Of a stretch of DNA of 64,000 bases, positions 17,850 to 30,361 are shown one piece after another; positions within the stretch are counted from its first letter, which is position 1, and the number at the start of each line of letters is the position of its first letter. Location of the stretch: the NCBI RefSeq assembly GCF_900110555.1, contig NZ_FOEE01000002.1, forward strand, positions 410,947 to 474,946, read 5' to 3'. Both the position numbers and the translations under genes were made by a program. Source of the stretch: Trujillonella endophytica. Its GTDB lineage: Bacteria; Actinomycetota; Actinomycetes; Mycobacteriales; Geodermatophilaceae. The notes beneath the pieces were generated by a model. The model saw only the letters and a list, made by a program, of their open reading frames with translations. It made no database searches and was not told where the DNA came from.

Positions 17850-18101
17850 TCAGTAGTGGTAGCGGGCCTGGAGGACGACGAGCTGATCGCCGTCCACCGT
17901 GTAGACGAGCCGGTGTTCCTGGTCGATGCGACGCGACCAGCATCCGGACAGGTCACCGCTGAGGCGCTCCGGCTTGCCCGTTCCGACCGCCGGGTCCCGA
18001 GCAGCCTCGGTGATCAGCCGGTTGATCCGCAGCAACGTCTTTCGGTCACCGCTCCAGCTGGTGTAGTCCTCCCAGCCGTTCTTGGTGAACGCAATCCTCA
18101 C
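17850..18101 (-). CDS. yoeB: YoeB-family mRNA interferase toxin
   Basis: An 83-residue Txe/YoeB toxin, essentially the length of Escherichia coli YoeB (84). YoeB enters the ribosomal A site and cleaves mRNA. The family pattern is complete: KPERLSGDLSGCWSRRI holds the catalytic Glu and Arg region, HRLVY follows, and the protein ends in YHY, which supplies the terminal His-Tyr pair needed for cleavage. The GTG start at 18101 overlaps the antitoxin stop by four bases (GTGA). It should be neutralised by the upstream YefM-type antitoxin and co-repressed with it. Confidence 0.93.
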   Translation of the reverse strand: MRIAFTKNGWEDYTSWSGDRKTLLRINRLITEAARDPAVGTGKPERLSGDLSGCWSRRIDQEHRLVYTVDGDQLVVLQARYHY

Positions 18102-18343
18102 TCGGCCAGCTCGTGGACCACCGCACCGCCCGCCGCGACCTCGTCGAGGCTCTCCCGCAGTCGCTGGGCGTTCCGGGGGGACTGCACGAGGTAGACCGTC
18201 TCCTTGAGCGACCGGTACTCATCGGCCGACACCAGGAACGCCGTCCCCTTCTTCGAGACGATCTCCACGGCCAGTTGGTCGTCGTTGACCTCTTCGATCA
18301 AGGGGAACAGCCGCTGGCGAGCCTCGCTGGCGGTGATCGACAT
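18098..18343 (-). CDS. yefM: YefM/Phd-family antitoxin
   Basis: An 81-residue antitoxin. The N-terminal MSITASEARQRLFPLIEEVN is the dimerising DNA-binding fold, with the following KKGTAFLVSADEY strand pair, and the C-terminal helix region (RNAQRLRESLDEVAAG) is the segment that wraps the toxin in relatives. ATG at 18341-18343 with GGGAG just upstream. It is the first gene of a two-gene operon and presumably represses it through the palindrome at 18361-18382. Confidence 0.93.
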   Translation of the reverse strand: MSITASEARQRLFPLIEEVNDDQLAVEIVSKKGTAFLVSADEYRSLKETVYLVQSPRNAQRLRESLDEVAAGGAVVHELAE

Positions 18344-18360
18344 ACGACTCCCATCGGCTG

Positions 18361-18382
18361 GCGGTACGAAAAACTGTACCGC
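18361..18382. promoter_or_regulatory. operator palindrome of the yefM-yoeB operon
   Basis: GCGGTAC-N8-GTACCGC, a perfect 7-bp inverted repeat, lies 18 bp upstream of the yefM ATG. On the minus strand it contains TACAGT, which could serve as -10. YefM operators in other bacteria are TGTACA-type palindromes, so autorepression here is a reasonable inference. Confidence 0.65.
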
Positions 18383-18486
18383 TTGTGAGGGAGGAGCCGC
18401 TACCGCCCCTCCGGTCGTGCAGCTGTCCACGTCACCGGCGCCGGGAGAGGTGGACAGCCGCACAGTCGCCGGCGCACCCTCCGCAC

Positions 18487-19641
18487 TCAGCCGACGCCGA
18501 GGTCGCGGGCGATGAGCATCCGCTGCACCTCGCTGGTGCCCTCGCCGATCTCCAGGACCTTCGCGTCGCGGTAGAAGCGGCCGACCGGGGTCTCGTTCAT
18601 GAAGCCGTACCCGCCGTGCACCTGGGTCGCGTAGCGGGCGTTGTCCATCGCCACCTCGGAGCTGTACAGCTTCGCGATCGAGGCCTCGCGCTTGAACGGC
18701 TCGCCCCGCAGCATCCGCTCCGCGGCCCGGTAGTAGGCCAGCCGCGCGGTGGAGGCCCGCACCTCCATGTCGGCGATCATGAACTGGATCGCCTGGTTGG
18801 CGCCGATCGGCCGGCCGAACGCCTCCCGCTGCCGGGCGTAGGTCACCGACTCGTCGACGCAGCCCTGGGCCAGCCCCACCGACAGCGCGGAGATCGCGAT
18901 CCGCCCCTCGTCGAGGATCGACAGGAACTGCGCGTACCCCCGGCCCCGCTCCCCCACCAGGTTCTCCGCCGGCACGTGCACGTCGGCGAACGCCAGCTCC
19001 CGGGTATCGGAGGCGTTCCAGCCGACCTTGGAGTAGCGCTTCCCCACCGTGAAGCCCGGCGTCCCCGAGGGGACGGCGATCGCGGAGATCTCCTTGCCGC
19101 CGTCGGCGGTGGTGCCCGTGACGGCGGTGACCGTGACCAGCTCGGTGAGGTCGGTGCCGGAGTTGGTGATGAAGGTCTTGCTGCCGTCGATCACCCACGA
19201 GTCCCCGTCCAGCCGGGCGGTGGTGCGGGTGGCGCCGGCGTCGGAGCCGCCGCCGGCCTCGGTCAGCCCGAATGCGGCCAGCGCCTCGCCCGAGCACAGC
19301 CGGGGCAGCCAGCGGCGCTTCTGCTCCTCGGTGCCGAACCGGAAGATCGGCATCGCCCCCAGCGAGACCCCCGCCTCGAGCGTGATGGCCACCGAGCTGT
19401 CGACCCGGGCGAGCTCCTCGATCGCCACACAGAGGTCGAAGTAGGTGCCGCCGGAACCGCCGTACTCCTCGGGGAACGGCAGCCCGAACAGCCCGAGCTC
19501 CCCCATCTGCCGCACGATGGCCGTCGGGAACTCGTCGCGCTCGTAGAACTCCCCGATCTGCGGGGCCACCACCTCCCGGGCGAACTGCCGGACCACGGTC
19601 CGCAGCGCTTCCGTCTCCTCGTCGAGCCGGTAGTCCAGCAC
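18487..19641 (-). CDS. acyl-CoA dehydrogenase
   Basis: A 384-residue flavoprotein that oxidises acyl-CoA to 2-enoyl-CoA and passes electrons to ETF. Recognisable family blocks: FGLPFPEEYGGSGG near residue 55, FGLTEAGGGSDAGAT (FAD and substrate contacts), RYSKVGWNASDTREL, RQREAFGRPI, and the C-terminal VHGGYGFMNETPVGRFYRDA ending with IGEGTSEVQRMLIAR. The GTG at 19641 lies five bases after the carboxylase alpha-subunit stop, so it is the last gene of the operon accB-accA-acd. With a methylcrotonyl-type carboxylase upstream, isovaleryl-CoA or another branched acyl-CoA is the likely substrate, an inference from gene order. Confidence 0.93.
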   Translation of the reverse strand: MLDYRLDEETEALRTVVRQFAREVVAPQIGEFYERDEFPTAIVRQMGELGLFGLPFPEEYGGSGGTYFDLCVAIEELARVDSSVAITLEAGVSLGAMPIFRFGTEEQKRRWLPRLCSGEALAAFGLTEAGGGSDAGATRTTARLDGDSWVIDGSKTFITNSGTDLTELVTVTAVTGTTADGGKEISAIAVPSGTPGFTVGKRYSKVGWNASDTRELAFADVHVPAENLVGERGRGYAQFLSILDEGRIAISALSVGLAQGCVDESVTYARQREAFGRPIGANQAIQFMIADMEVRASTARLAYYRAAERMLRGEPFKREASIAKLYSSEVAMDNARYATQVHGGYGFMNETPVGRFYRDAKVLEIGEGTSEVQRMLIARDLGVG

Positions 19642-19646
19642 CTGCC

Positions 19647-21659
<2,013 letters not shown>

Positions 21660-21682
21660 CGTCACCCCTCCCCCCCGGGCAA

Positions 21683-21746
21683 TTCCGCCCCATAGCCCCG
21701 CGCAGAAGCGCGGAAGTGCACCGGGCAGAAGCGCGGAACTGCCCGG
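21683..21746. repeat. tandem GCAGAAGCGCGGAA units ending in a hairpin
   Basis: Between the two carboxylase genes, GCAGAAGCGCGGAA occurs twice in 40 bp (from 21702 and from 21725), and 21721-21746 folds as CCGGGCAG / CTGCCCGG with a 10-base loop. This may be an intergenic palindromic repeat element or a processing hairpin that separates the expression of the two subunits. Confidence 0.5.
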
Positions 21747-21758
21747 GGACGGCGGCGG

Positions 21759-23372
<1,614 letters not shown>

Positions 23373-23382
23373 GACCGCAGAT

Positions 23383-23420
23383 GTTAACGACGGTTCACGG
23401 CGGGGTCAACGCCGGTTAAC
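23383..23420. promoter_or_regulatory. two operator boxes between carboxylase operon and tetR
   Basis: Box 1 (23383-23398) GTTAACGACGGTTCAC and box 2 (23405-23420) GTCAACGCCGGTTAAC both have the form GTYAAC-N4-GTTMAC. The outer GTTAAC arms make the whole region symmetrical. Their place between a TetR gene and its divergent operon suggests that the TetR protein binds here and represses both directions. Confidence 0.65.
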
Positions 23421-23428
23421 ATTCCGCC

Positions 23429-24040
23429 GTGACCTCGACGGGGACCGACACCGCGCTGCACGCCGACGCCGCCCGGCCCTCGCGCCGGGAGCAGATCCTG
23501 CGGGCGGCCGCGCAGCTGTTCGCCGAGCGCGGGTCGCGGTCCGTGGGGGTGGACGACGTCGGCGCGGCGGTCGGCGTCACCGGCCCGGCGATCTACCGGC
23601 ACTTCGCCAGCAAGGACGCGATGCTGGCCGAGATGCTGCTGCGGATCAGCGAGCGGCTGCTGGCCGGGGGCACCGAGCGGGTGGCCGCGGCCGGTGCCGA
23701 CCCGCTGGCGCAGCTCCGGGCGCTGATCGCCTTCCAGGTGGACTTCGCGCTGGACAACCCCGCGCTGATCACCGTGCACGACCGCGACCTGCCGACGCTC
23801 AGCGACGCCGACGCGCACGAGGTCCGGCGGCTGCAGCGCCGCTACGTCGAGGTGTGGGTGGGGGTGCTGACCGCGCTGCACCCGACGGCCGGTGTCGAGG
23901 CGTGCCGGGCGCGGGCCCACGCGGTGTTCGGGCTGGTCAACTCGACGCCGCACCTGGACAGCCGGCTGCCGCGCGCCCGGACGGCGGGGCTGCTGGCGGC
24001 GATGGCGGAGGCGGCCGCGACGTCGTCGTCCCAGGCATAG
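23429..24040 (+). CDS. TetR-family repressor of the acyl-CoA operon
   Basis: A 203-residue regulator. The N-terminal helix-turn-helix spans about residues 20-65 (REQILRAAAQLFAERG, then VGVTGPAIYRHFASKDAML); the rest is an all-helical ligand domain. It is divergent from the carboxylase/acyl-CoA dehydrogenase operon and the two GTTAAC boxes lie between, so it most likely represses that operon and itself and is released by an acyl-CoA. The start is GTG at 23429; an ATG alternative is not near. Confidence 0.92.
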   Translation: MTSTGTDTALHADAARPSRREQILRAAAQLFAERGSRSVGVDDVGAAVGVTGPAIYRHFASKDAMLAEMLLRISERLLAGGTERVAAAGADPLAQLRALIAFQVDFALDNPALITVHDRDLPTLSDADAHEVRRLQRRYVEVWVGVLTALHPTAGVEACRARAHAVFGLVNSTPHLDSRLPRARTAGLLAAMAEAAATSSSQA

Positions 24041-24094
24041 GAAGCGATGCGCACGTTCCCGGTGCCGAAACGCGGGGAGAGCTTCCTATGCCTG
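24032..24094. terminator. bidirectional terminator hairpin between tetR and the convergent unknown gene
   Basis: Perfect 14-bp arms CAGGCATAGGAAGC (24032-24045) and GCTTCCTATGCCTG (24081-24094) with a 35-base loop. The left arm overlaps the tetR stop codon and the right arm ends six bases before the convergent gene's stop, which fits a shared terminator. Confidence 0.6.
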
Positions 24095-24099
24095 CGTCC

Positions 24100-25905
24100 T
24101 CAGGGGGCCGGGTCGGGCATCGGCAGCGAGAGCCCGGTGCCGGCGAGGACGTCGAGATCCGACGCCGACCCGGCCGGCCCGACCCACGCGGCCTCCACGA
24201 TCGTGACGACGGCGCCCTCGACCGCGCTCGCGTACTCGGCGCGGGACAGCGCCTCGGGCCCGCCCGGGTAGCGCACCCCCTCGCGGAGCAGGTCGCTGAC
24301 GTTGCCGCTGCCGTTGGCGTCGGTCAGCGCGCGCAGGGCGTCGGCGCCGCGGGCGTCCGCCATGTCCACGGCCGCGACGGAGACGACGACCGCGCGGCCC
24401 TCCACCTCGGTGGACCACAGCGCCCGGGCCAGCCCCGCGCAGTCGGTCCCGGAGAAGAACTCGGCCACCAGGCCGTAGGAGTGCTCGGCGCAGCTGTCGT
24501 CCACCCGCACCCGCTGGAGGGTGAGGGTCGCGCCGTCCAGTTCCCGGGTGTCGCCGGGCTGCGGGCCGTCGGCCTCGGTCGCGGCGGCGGACGTCGGGGC
24601 GGGATCGTCGGTGTCCGCGCGGGCGTCGTCCCCGTCGCCCCCACCGCTCAGGGCGAGCACCAGCCCGACCACGAGGAGGACGACGAGCAGCGCGGCGCCA
24701 CCGGCGACGAGGGCCAGCCGACGGGTGCGGTCCGGCCGCTTGCGCGCCACCACCAGCGGCACGCCGGCCGGCCGCTCGGCGGGCAGGGCGACGACCGGCG
24801 CGACCAGCGTGCGGGGGGCGCCCGCCGCGCCCGGATCGGTCCCCTCGGACCGGGCGAACAGCCCGCCGATGCCGTCGGTCTCCTCGGCGGCGGGGGACGC
24901 CGGAGCGGGCGCCGGTGAGTACGCCGGCGAGGTGGCGGGAGCCTGCTGCGCCTGGGCCGCCACGGCGGCCCGGTGCGCGGCGGCCGCCTCGTCCGCGCGG
25001 ATCGCGGCGGCGGCCACCGCCGCCGCGGCGGCCGGATCGACCCGGGGGCCGTGCGGTCCGGCCGCGACGAAGCCGCCGGTGACCGGCCCGCCGGACCGCG
25101 GAGCGGGCGCGGCCGGCGCGGCGGGGGCCGACGGCGCGGCGGCGGCCGGCGGTGCGGCCGAGGCCGCCGCTGCCTCCGCCGCCTGGGCCGCTGCCGTCGC
25201 GGCGGCGGAGGCGGCGTTCATCGTGGCCGGGGTCAGCAGGTCGCGCCGGCGCAGCACGTAGGGCGAGTAGGGGAACCCCTCCCCGTTGAGCTCCTCCACC
25301 GAGGGACCGCGGCCGGGCAGGCCCAGCACCTCCAGGGCGGTGCGCACGTCGGCGGTGGTCCAGAGCCGGGGGTTGTCGACGCCGGCGTAGCGCGCCGCGC
25401 GGGCGATCCCGAGCAGCAGCGACCGGGACTCCAGCAGCGCCACCTGGTCGCCCTCGCCGAGGTCGCCGTCCGCCGGCTGCAGGCCGCTGAGGTCGCCGAC
25501 GAGCACGGTGAGGCGGGCGATGCGGCCCGGCTCGAGGCCGGCCTGGCGGAGCCGGAACGCGGCCTCCATGCCCGACCGCATGAGCCCGTCCAGCGGCGAG
25601 GACCCCCCGCCGGCGATCTGCAGCACCTCGCCGGGACCGGCGTCGGGCGCGATGCTCCAGGACCCCTCGGGGACCGCGGTGACCATGCCGCGCTGGCGGG
25701 GCACCTCGGCGATGCGCACGACGGCGAGCCCCTCGGGGACGAAGAGGACGGCGTCGGAGATCCGGCGTCCCATCGGCCCGTCGACCAGCGGCAGGGAGGC
25801 GACGACGGCCGGGCGGACCGCCGCTCCGGTGTCCCAGCGGGCCAGCTCGGCGAAGACGGCACGCTCCCCCGCCGTCTGCAGCGGCTCGGGGGTGAGGGCC
25901 AGCAC
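24100..25905 (-). CDS. membrane-anchored protein with Ala/Pro-rich linker, unknown
   Basis: A 601-residue protein of unknown function. The first 225 residues are globular (for example AELARWDTGAAVRPAVVASL, VFELL-like helices and a YSPYVLRRRDLLTP end). An Ala/Pro-rich low-complexity linker follows to about residue 380, then one membrane helix (LALVAGGAALLVVLLVVGLV) and an external domain of about 190 residues with two cysteines (SCAEHSY and TDCAGLA) that could form a disulfide. No enzyme motif is visible. The architecture, cytoplasmic domain plus linker plus helix plus extracellular domain, suggests a signalling or envelope role. Confidence 0.75.
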   Translation of the reverse strand: MLALTPEPLQTAGERAVFAELARWDTGAAVRPAVVASLPLVDGPMGRRISDAVLFVPEGLAVVRIAEVPRQRGMVTAVPEGSWSIAPDAGPGEVLQIAGGGSSPLDGLMRSGMEAAFRLRQAGLEPGRIARLTVLVGDLSGLQPADGDLGEGDQVALLESRSLLLGIARAARYAGVDNPRLWTTADVRTALEVLGLPGRGPSVEELNGEGFPYSPYVLRRRDLLTPATMNAASAAATAAAQAAEAAAASAAPPAAAAPSAPAAPAAPAPRSGGPVTGGFVAAGPHGPRVDPAAAAAVAAAAIRADEAAAAHRAAVAAQAQQAPATSPAYSPAPAPASPAAEETDGIGGLFARSEGTDPGAAGAPRTLVAPVVALPAERPAGVPLVVARKRPDRTRRLALVAGGAALLVVLLVVGLVLALSGGGDGDDARADTDDPAPTSAAATEADGPQPGDTRELDGATLTLQRVRVDDSCAEHSYGLVAEFFSGTDCAGLARALWSTEVEGRAVVVSVAAVDMADARGADALRALTDANGSGNVSDLLREGVRYPGGPEALSRAEYASAVEGAVVTIVEAAWVGPAGSASDLDVLAGTGLSLPMPDPAP

Positions 25906-26036
25906 GTCGTCGTCCTCCGGGCGGGGTCTGGGGGTGGGGGGAGTGGGCGCCCGGGGCGCGGCGATGCGAGGCGCATCGCCGTCCGCCCGGCAGGGCGCGG
26001 GTCGACGCTACGTCATGTGACGGGCCGGTCCCGTGC

Positions 26037-27269
26037 TCAGCGGAGCGACGCGCCGCCCACTGCGACGGGGGTCTCGAGGGCCGGCGCGCCGGGTTCCGCG
26101 GGGCACCGCCAGCCCGCGAGCCACGCGCTGCGCGCCGTCGCGTCGACCGCGCTCCACAGCGCGGTGAAGCCGGCCACCACGAGCGCGATCGACCACCAGG
26201 TCCAGTTCCACGGCGGCAGCAGGTCCGCCGCATCCTGCACCAGGCCCGCGCCGTAGACGGCCAGCGCGGTGACCGGGGCCGCGAGCCAGCCCGGCAGCCC
26301 GTACGTGATCGCCACGTCGATGCACAGCGCCCCGACGAGCATGACCAGCGGCAGCACCGAGGGTGGGAAGCCCATCGCGTCCAGCGCCACCCACATCACC
26401 GCGCGGTAGGCCAGGTAGACGCCCACGATCGCCGTGGCCGTGAACCGCAGGCCGACCATCATCCGGGCGACGACCAGGGAGAGCAGTCCGGCGCAGATCA
26501 GCCACGCCGGGTGCACCCAGGAGGGCACGGGCAGCATGAACTGCTCGACGGCGGCGCCGTAGTCGCCGGTCGAGGACTGGGCGACGGCGAAGTCCAGCAG
26601 CTCGGCCTCGGCGTAGTACTCGCCGCGCTCGGTGACCGCCTGCAGCGAGAGGACGCCGTACTCCTGGTGCTGGTTGGGAAAGACGACGTTCTCGACGAAG
26701 AACAGCCACAGGCCCAGCGACACCAGGTCCCGGACCCGCCCGGGCGCCGCGTACAGCCACCAGCCGCGGATCGCGCCGGCCAGCATGATCGCCGTCCCGA
26801 TGTACAGCAGCGCGTGACTGGGGCTCCAGCTGGTGATGTCCAGCCCGTTGATGCGGTGGTTGAGGATGTCGACCGGGACCGCGACCAGGAACGTCGCGAT
26901 GCCGACCTGCATGAGCCGCAGGGCCCGGCGGTCGACGCCGTAGCCGGTGTAGCTGTGGAACACCACGAGCGCGACGACGACGGCGGTGCCGGCCGAGTTG
27001 AGCAGGTGCGGCGGGGCGAGGTCGTCGCGCAGCCACCGGAAGTGCCAGGAGACGTCCCACGACGACCCGAGCATCTTGAGCAGGAAGGCACCCAGCCACG
27101 CGGTGTAGATCCACCGCAGCTCCTGCTCGGTCGTCGACCGGCCGGGTCGGCCCGGGGTCATGTACGCCGACCACAGCCAGCGCAGGGTCACGATCGGCGA
27201 GCGGACGGCGGCACCGAGCGAGCCGGGGGCCGGGGGCACCGGGCGGACGGCGGTCGGGGTGCTGGGCAC
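26037..27269 (-). CDS. polytopic membrane protein, unknown
   Basis: A 410-residue protein with roughly nine to ten hydrophobic segments. Near the N-terminus, [20 protein letters not shown] and later [10 protein letters not shown] place several histidines and acidic residues at membrane boundaries, a pattern suggestive of metal or haem coordination but not diagnostic. A further conserved-looking stretch is [17 protein letters not shown]. The start is GTG at 27269, with GGGAG seven bases upstream. It is divergent from oligoribonuclease. I do not recognise a named family. Confidence 0.75.
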   Translation of the reverse strand: MPSTPTAVRPVPPAPGSLGAAVRSPIVTLRWLWSAYMTPGRPGRSTTEQELRWIYTAWLGAFLLKMLGSSWDVSWHFRWLRDDLAPPHLLNSAGTAVVVALVVFHSYTGYGVDRRALRLMQVGIATFLVAVPVDILNHRINGLDITSWSPSHALLYIGTAIMLAGAIRGWWLYAAPGRVRDLVSLGLWLFFVENVVFPNQHQEYGVLSLQAVTERGEYYAEAELLDFAVAQSSTGDYGAAVEQFMLPVPSWVHPAWLICAGLLSLVVARMMVGLRFTATAIVGVYLAYRAVMWVALDAMGFPPSVLPLVMLVGALCIDVAITYGLPGWLAAPVTALAVYGAGLVQDAADLLPPWNWTWWSIALVVAGFTALWSAVDATARSAWLAGWRCPAEPGAPALETPVAVGGASLR

Positions 27270-27420
27270 GGGGGTGCTCCCTGCAGATCGGGGTGGGGGC
27301 ACGGCGAGCGTAGCCGCGGGAGGGCCCGAAACCGACGCTCCGAATGGTCCCGACGCGGCGCGTGCGGTAGGGGCGGGCAGGCGAGACGGGCGGGACGGGC
27401 GGTGCGTAGGGTCCTCCCCC

Positions 27421-28086
27421 GTGGCGGAGAGCGCGGGGCACCTGGTCTGGATCGACTGCGAGATGACGGGGCTGGACCTGGTCACCGACCAGCTGATCGA
27501 GATCGCCGTCCTGGTCACCGACTCCGACCTCAACGTGCTCGACCCCGGCCTGGATCTCGTCATCCACGCCGACGACGACGCGCTGGCCGGCATGGTCGAC
27601 GTCGTCACCGAGATGCACGCGAAGTCCGGGCTGACGGACGCCGTGCGGGCGTCGACGCTCACCGTCGCCGAGGCCGAGCAGCAGGTGCTGGCCTACATCA
27701 AGCGCTGGGTCCCCGAACGGCGCACGGCCCCGCTGTGCGGCAACTCGATCGGCACCGACCGCGGCTTCCTCGCCCGCGACATGCCGGAGCTCGACGACCA
27801 CCTGCACTACCGGATGGTCGACGTCTCCTCGGTCAAGGAGCTCGCCCGGCGCTGGTACCCGCGGGTCTACTTCGCCCAGCCGGCCAAGGGCCTGGCCCAC
27901 CGGGCGCTGGCCGACATCATCGAGAGCGTCCGCGAGCTCGCCTACTACCGCCGGACGCTGTTCGTCCAGGGCTCCGGCCCCTCCTCGACCGAGGCGCAGG
28001 CAGCGGCGGGCGAGGTCGCGGGGACCTTCGCCGGGGTGCTGGCGGCCGGCGACGCCACGCCGCCCGCGGCCGCGTCGGAGGCCTGA
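27421..28086 (+). CDS. orn: oligoribonuclease
   Basis: A 221-residue DEDD-family 3'-5' exoribonuclease that finishes RNA decay by degrading di- to penta-nucleotides, including the pGpG produced from cyclic-di-GMP. The family opening [13 protein letters not shown] carries the first two acidic metal ligands, [16 protein letters not shown] follows, and the block [21 protein letters not shown] holds the final DEDD residues. The GTG at 27421 begins the conserved domain after six residues. A short C-terminal extension rich in Ala and Glu is added. The GGDEF-EAL protein elsewhere in the window makes the pGpG link relevant but not specific. Confidence 0.95.
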   Translation: MAESAGHLVWIDCEMTGLDLVTDQLIEIAVLVTDSDLNVLDPGLDLVIHADDDALAGMVDVVTEMHAKSGLTDAVRASTLTVAEAEQQVLAYIKRWVPERRTAPLCGNSIGTDRGFLARDMPELDDHLHYRMVDVSSVKELARRWYPRVYFAQPAKGLAHRALADIIESVRELAYYRRTLFVQGSGPSSTEAQAAAGEVAGTFAGVLAAGDATPPAAASEA

Positions 28087-28087
28087 G

Positions 28088-28108
28088 CCGAGCGGCCCGA
28101 CCGCTCGG
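28088..28108 (+). terminator. hairpin terminator after orn
   Basis: CCGAGCGG-N5-CCGCTCGG, a perfect 8-bp stem that overlaps the orn stop region by a few bases. It is followed at 28110 by TATCGT, the same hexamer found upstream of tRNA-Lys, probably the tRNA-His -10. Confidence 0.5.
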
Positions 28109-28168
28109 GTATCGTTGCCCCGGTTCCCGGGTCGTCGCCGCTGAGGCGGCGTGCGCCGGGGGCACGCG

Positions 28169-28244
28169 GTGGGTGTAGCTCAGCTGGTAGAGCACCAGGT
28201 TGTGATCCTGGGTGTCGCGGGTTCGAGCCCCGTCACTCACCCCA
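28169..28244 (+). tRNA. tRNA-His (GTG anticodon)
   Basis: A 76-base cloverleaf with CCA encoded. Acceptor GTGGGTG pairs with CACTCAC, the D arm is GCTCAGCTGGTAGAGC, the anticodon GTG is at 28202-28204 and the T loop is GGGTTCGAGCCCC. The base before position 1 (28168) is G and can pair with the C at position 73, the extra G-1 that is specific to tRNA-His. Confidence 0.97.
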
Positions 28245-28251
28245 TCCGGTA

Positions 28252-28283
28252 GAGGCCCTGGTCAGGCAACTGACCAGGGCCTC
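28252..28283 (+). terminator. terminator of tRNA-His
   Basis: Perfect 14-bp stem GAGGCCCTGGTCAG / CTGACCAGGGCCTC with a GCAA tetraloop, eight bases after the tRNA 3' end. From 28284 to 28456 nothing further is recognisable. Confidence 0.85.
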
Positions 28284-28456
28284 CATCCGTTCCGGCGCCG
28301 TTCCGGACGGCGATCGGATCGCGGCCGCCGTGAGGTGCCCCCTTCGTCGGAGGCAGATCGAGGCGGCCAGGTCGGCGCGGATCTTCTCGCTGTTGTGCGA
28401 GACCTCCTGGCACGGGGATGGGGACGCCTGGGAAGTCCCGCGCGCCGCGGGTGATG

Positions 28457-29296
28457 TCAGGCGTCGAGGGCGAGGCTGCTGGAGAGGTCGCGGTGGGCGT
28501 CGACCTGTGCGAGCAGGTCCCTGGCCTTCTGCTCCACACCGGCGACGGCGTCGGCCCCGGCGACCCAGCGCACCGGCGGCTGCTCGGAGGTCGCGAGGCC
28601 GATGAGGGCGTGGGCGAGCTTGGCCGGGTCGCCGCCCTGCTGGCCGTTCATGCCGCTCCACGCCACGACGGTCCGGCGGGTGCGCTCGGCGTAGTCCGCG
28701 ATCGAGGGCTGGGCGTAGCTGGTGGACTCCGGGGTGAGCAGATCGGTGCGGAAGAAGCCGGGCTCGACGACCATGGTTCGGACGCCGAAGGGCGCCACCT
28801 CCGGCGCGAGGGACTCCATCCACCCTTCGAGGGCGAACTTCGACGCGGCGTAGGCGGAGGTGAACTCCGCCCCGATCAGGCCGGCCGACGAGCTCATGGT
28901 CACCACAACGCCGGCGCGCTGGGCGCGCATGAGCGGCAGCACGGCGCGGGTGACGTTCAGCGGGCCGAACAGGTTGGTCTCGACCTGGGCGCGGAAGTCC
29001 TCGGGCGTGATCTCCTCGAAGAAGCCGGCGTAGAAGTTCCCGGCGTTGTTGATCAGCACGTCGACGCGACCGAACCGCTCGACCGCGGCGTCCACGGCGG
29101 CCTGCACGCCGGCCGGGTCGGTGACGTCCAGGGCGACGGCCAGCAGGTCGTCGTGGTCGCCGAGGGCCTCGGTGACCTTGCCGGCGTTGCGGGCGGTGGC
29201 GACGACCCGGTGGCCGGCGTCGAGGGCGGCGCGGGCGATGTCGACGCCCATGCCGCGGCCGGCTCCGGTGACCAGCACGACCTTCGTGGCTGTCAT
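28457..29296 (-). CDS. short-chain dehydrogenase/reductase
   Basis: A 279-residue classical SDR. The NADP-binding VLVTGAGRGMGVDIA is at the N-terminus, followed by DVTDPAGV and INNAG (NNAG motif). The catalytic Ser is in VVVTMSSSAG and Tyr/Lys in YAASKFALEG, completing the Ser-Tyr-Lys triad. The basic residue after the glycine motif (ATARNAGK) suggests NADP(H). ATG at 29296. It is divergent from an XRE/MmyB-type regulator at 29465, a very common actinobacterial pairing in which the regulator controls the adjacent oxidoreductase. The substrate is unknown. Confidence 0.93.
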   Translation of the reverse strand: MTATKVVLVTGAGRGMGVDIARAALDAGHRVVATARNAGKVTEALGDHDDLLAVALDVTDPAGVQAAVDAAVERFGRVDVLINNAGNFYAGFFEEITPEDFRAQVETNLFGPLNVTRAVLPLMRAQRAGVVVTMSSSAGLIGAEFTSAYAASKFALEGWMESLAPEVAPFGVRTMVVEPGFFRTDLLTPESTSYAQPSIADYAERTRRTVVAWSGMNGQQGGDPAKLAHALIGLATSEQPPVRWVAGADAVAGVEQKARDLLAQVDAHRDLSSSLALDA

Positions 29297-29393
29297 GTCG
29301 AGCTCCTCTTCTGCGGCGGCGAGGCGGTCCGCGGTCTGCGGGCTCTGCCTGCCTCGATCGCCGAGACCCAGAGAACGCCGACGCGCGAAGCCG

Positions 29394-29408
29394 CGACAGG
29401 ACCTGTCG
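29394..29408. promoter_or_regulatory. operator palindrome between the SDR and XRE genes
   Basis: CGACAGG-A-CCTGTCG, a perfect 15-base palindrome in the 168-bp divergent promoter region, 57 bp before the regulator ATG. It is the best candidate site for the adjacent XRE/MmyB-type regulator. Confidence 0.55.
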
Positions 29409-29464
29409 AGAGGGGTACTCGCAGAGACCCTCTTGACGCGCGCACCGCTCCTACGCTCGGTGGC

Positions 29465-30361
29465 ATGGATGACAGGGAGGCGGCGCGGACGGCCGTGCGC
29501 GAGTTCCTCAGCTCGCGCCGCGACCGGGTCTCTCCCGCCGACGCCGGCCTCCCCGTCGGCGGGACCCGCCGCCGGGTGAAGGGTCTCCGCCGGGAGGAGG
29601 TCGCTCTGCTGGCCGGCGTGAGCCCGGAGTACTACATCCGCCTCGAGCGCGGTCAGGCGACCGGCCCGTCCGCGAGCGTCGTGGGGTCCGTCGCCGCAGT
29701 GCTCCGACTCGACGACGACGAGCGCAGCCACCTCGACCGCCTGCTCGCCGCGCTCACGCCGGAGGCGCGCAGGCGCCGCAAGCCCGCGGTCGAGGAGACC
29801 ATCAGCGCCGGCGTCCAAATCCTGCTGAACTCGATGAGCGACCTGCCGGCCGTGGTCTTCAACAGCCGGCTCGACATCCTGGCGACCAACGACCTGGGGC
29901 GCGCGCTCTACGCGCCGTCCTTCGACAGTGATCAGCCGCCCAACGCGGCGCTCTTCCTCTTCCTGGACGAGCACCGGGCCCGCCAACTGTTCCCGCAGTG
30001 GGAGCGCATCGCCGGCGACACGGTGTCCCTGCTGCGGGTCGAGGCCGGTCGCCGCCCCGATGACCCGGCCCTGATCGCGCTGATCGGTCAGCTGTCCACC
30101 CGCAGCGGCGCCTTCCGGACCCGCTGGGCCGCCAACGACGTCCGGGCTCACAAGTCGGGCGTCAAGGCCTTCCGGCACCCGGCGATCGGGAAGGTCGTCC
30201 TGCCCTTCGAGAACCTCACCGTCGACGCGACCGGTGACCACACCCTCACCGTCTTCACCCCCCGGCCCGGCTCGCCCGAACACGACGCGATCCAGCTCCT
30301 GGCCAGCTGGTCCGCCACCCGCGGATCCGCCGACGCCTCGACACCCTCGAAGCAGGCATGA
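29465..30361 (+). CDS. XRE-family regulator with MmyB-like ligand domain
   Basis: A 298-residue transcription regulator. Helix-turn-helix at about residues 38-75 (GLRREEVALLAGVSPEYYIR, LERGQ), followed by a PAS-like MmyB domain (QILLNSMSDLPAVVFNSRLD, ATNDLGRALY, LTVFTPRPGSPEHDAIQLL). In this family the C-terminal domain binds a small hydrophobic ligand. It is divergent from the SDR gene and likely controls it through the palindrome at 29394. ATG at 29465 places the first helix normally. Confidence 0.92.
   Translation: MDDREAARTAVREFLSSRRDRVSPADAGLPVGGTRRRVKGLRREEVALLAGVSPEYYIRLERGQATGPSASVVGSVAAVLRLDDDERSHLDRLLAALTPEARRRRKPAVEETISAGVQILLNSMSDLPAVVFNSRLDILATNDLGRALYAPSFDSDQPPNAALFLFLDEHRARQLFPQWERIAGDTVSLLRVEAGRRPDDPALIALIGQLSTRSGAFRTRWAANDVRAHKSGVKAFRHPAIGKVVLPFENLTVDATGDHTLTVFTPRPGSPEHDAIQLLASWSATRGSADASTPSKQA

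Noticed and set aside
24961..25230. Ala-rich repeat region as a genomic repeat array
   Set aside because: The GCC/GCG-rich stretch is simply the Ala/Pro linker of the 601-residue membrane-anchored protein; it has no regular repeat unit.
28290..28456. Possible coding remnant on the minus strand between tRNA-His terminator and the SDR gene
   Set aside because: A frame reading SHNSEKIRADLAASI is open, but it has no start context, no recognised homology and runs through the tRNA terminator.
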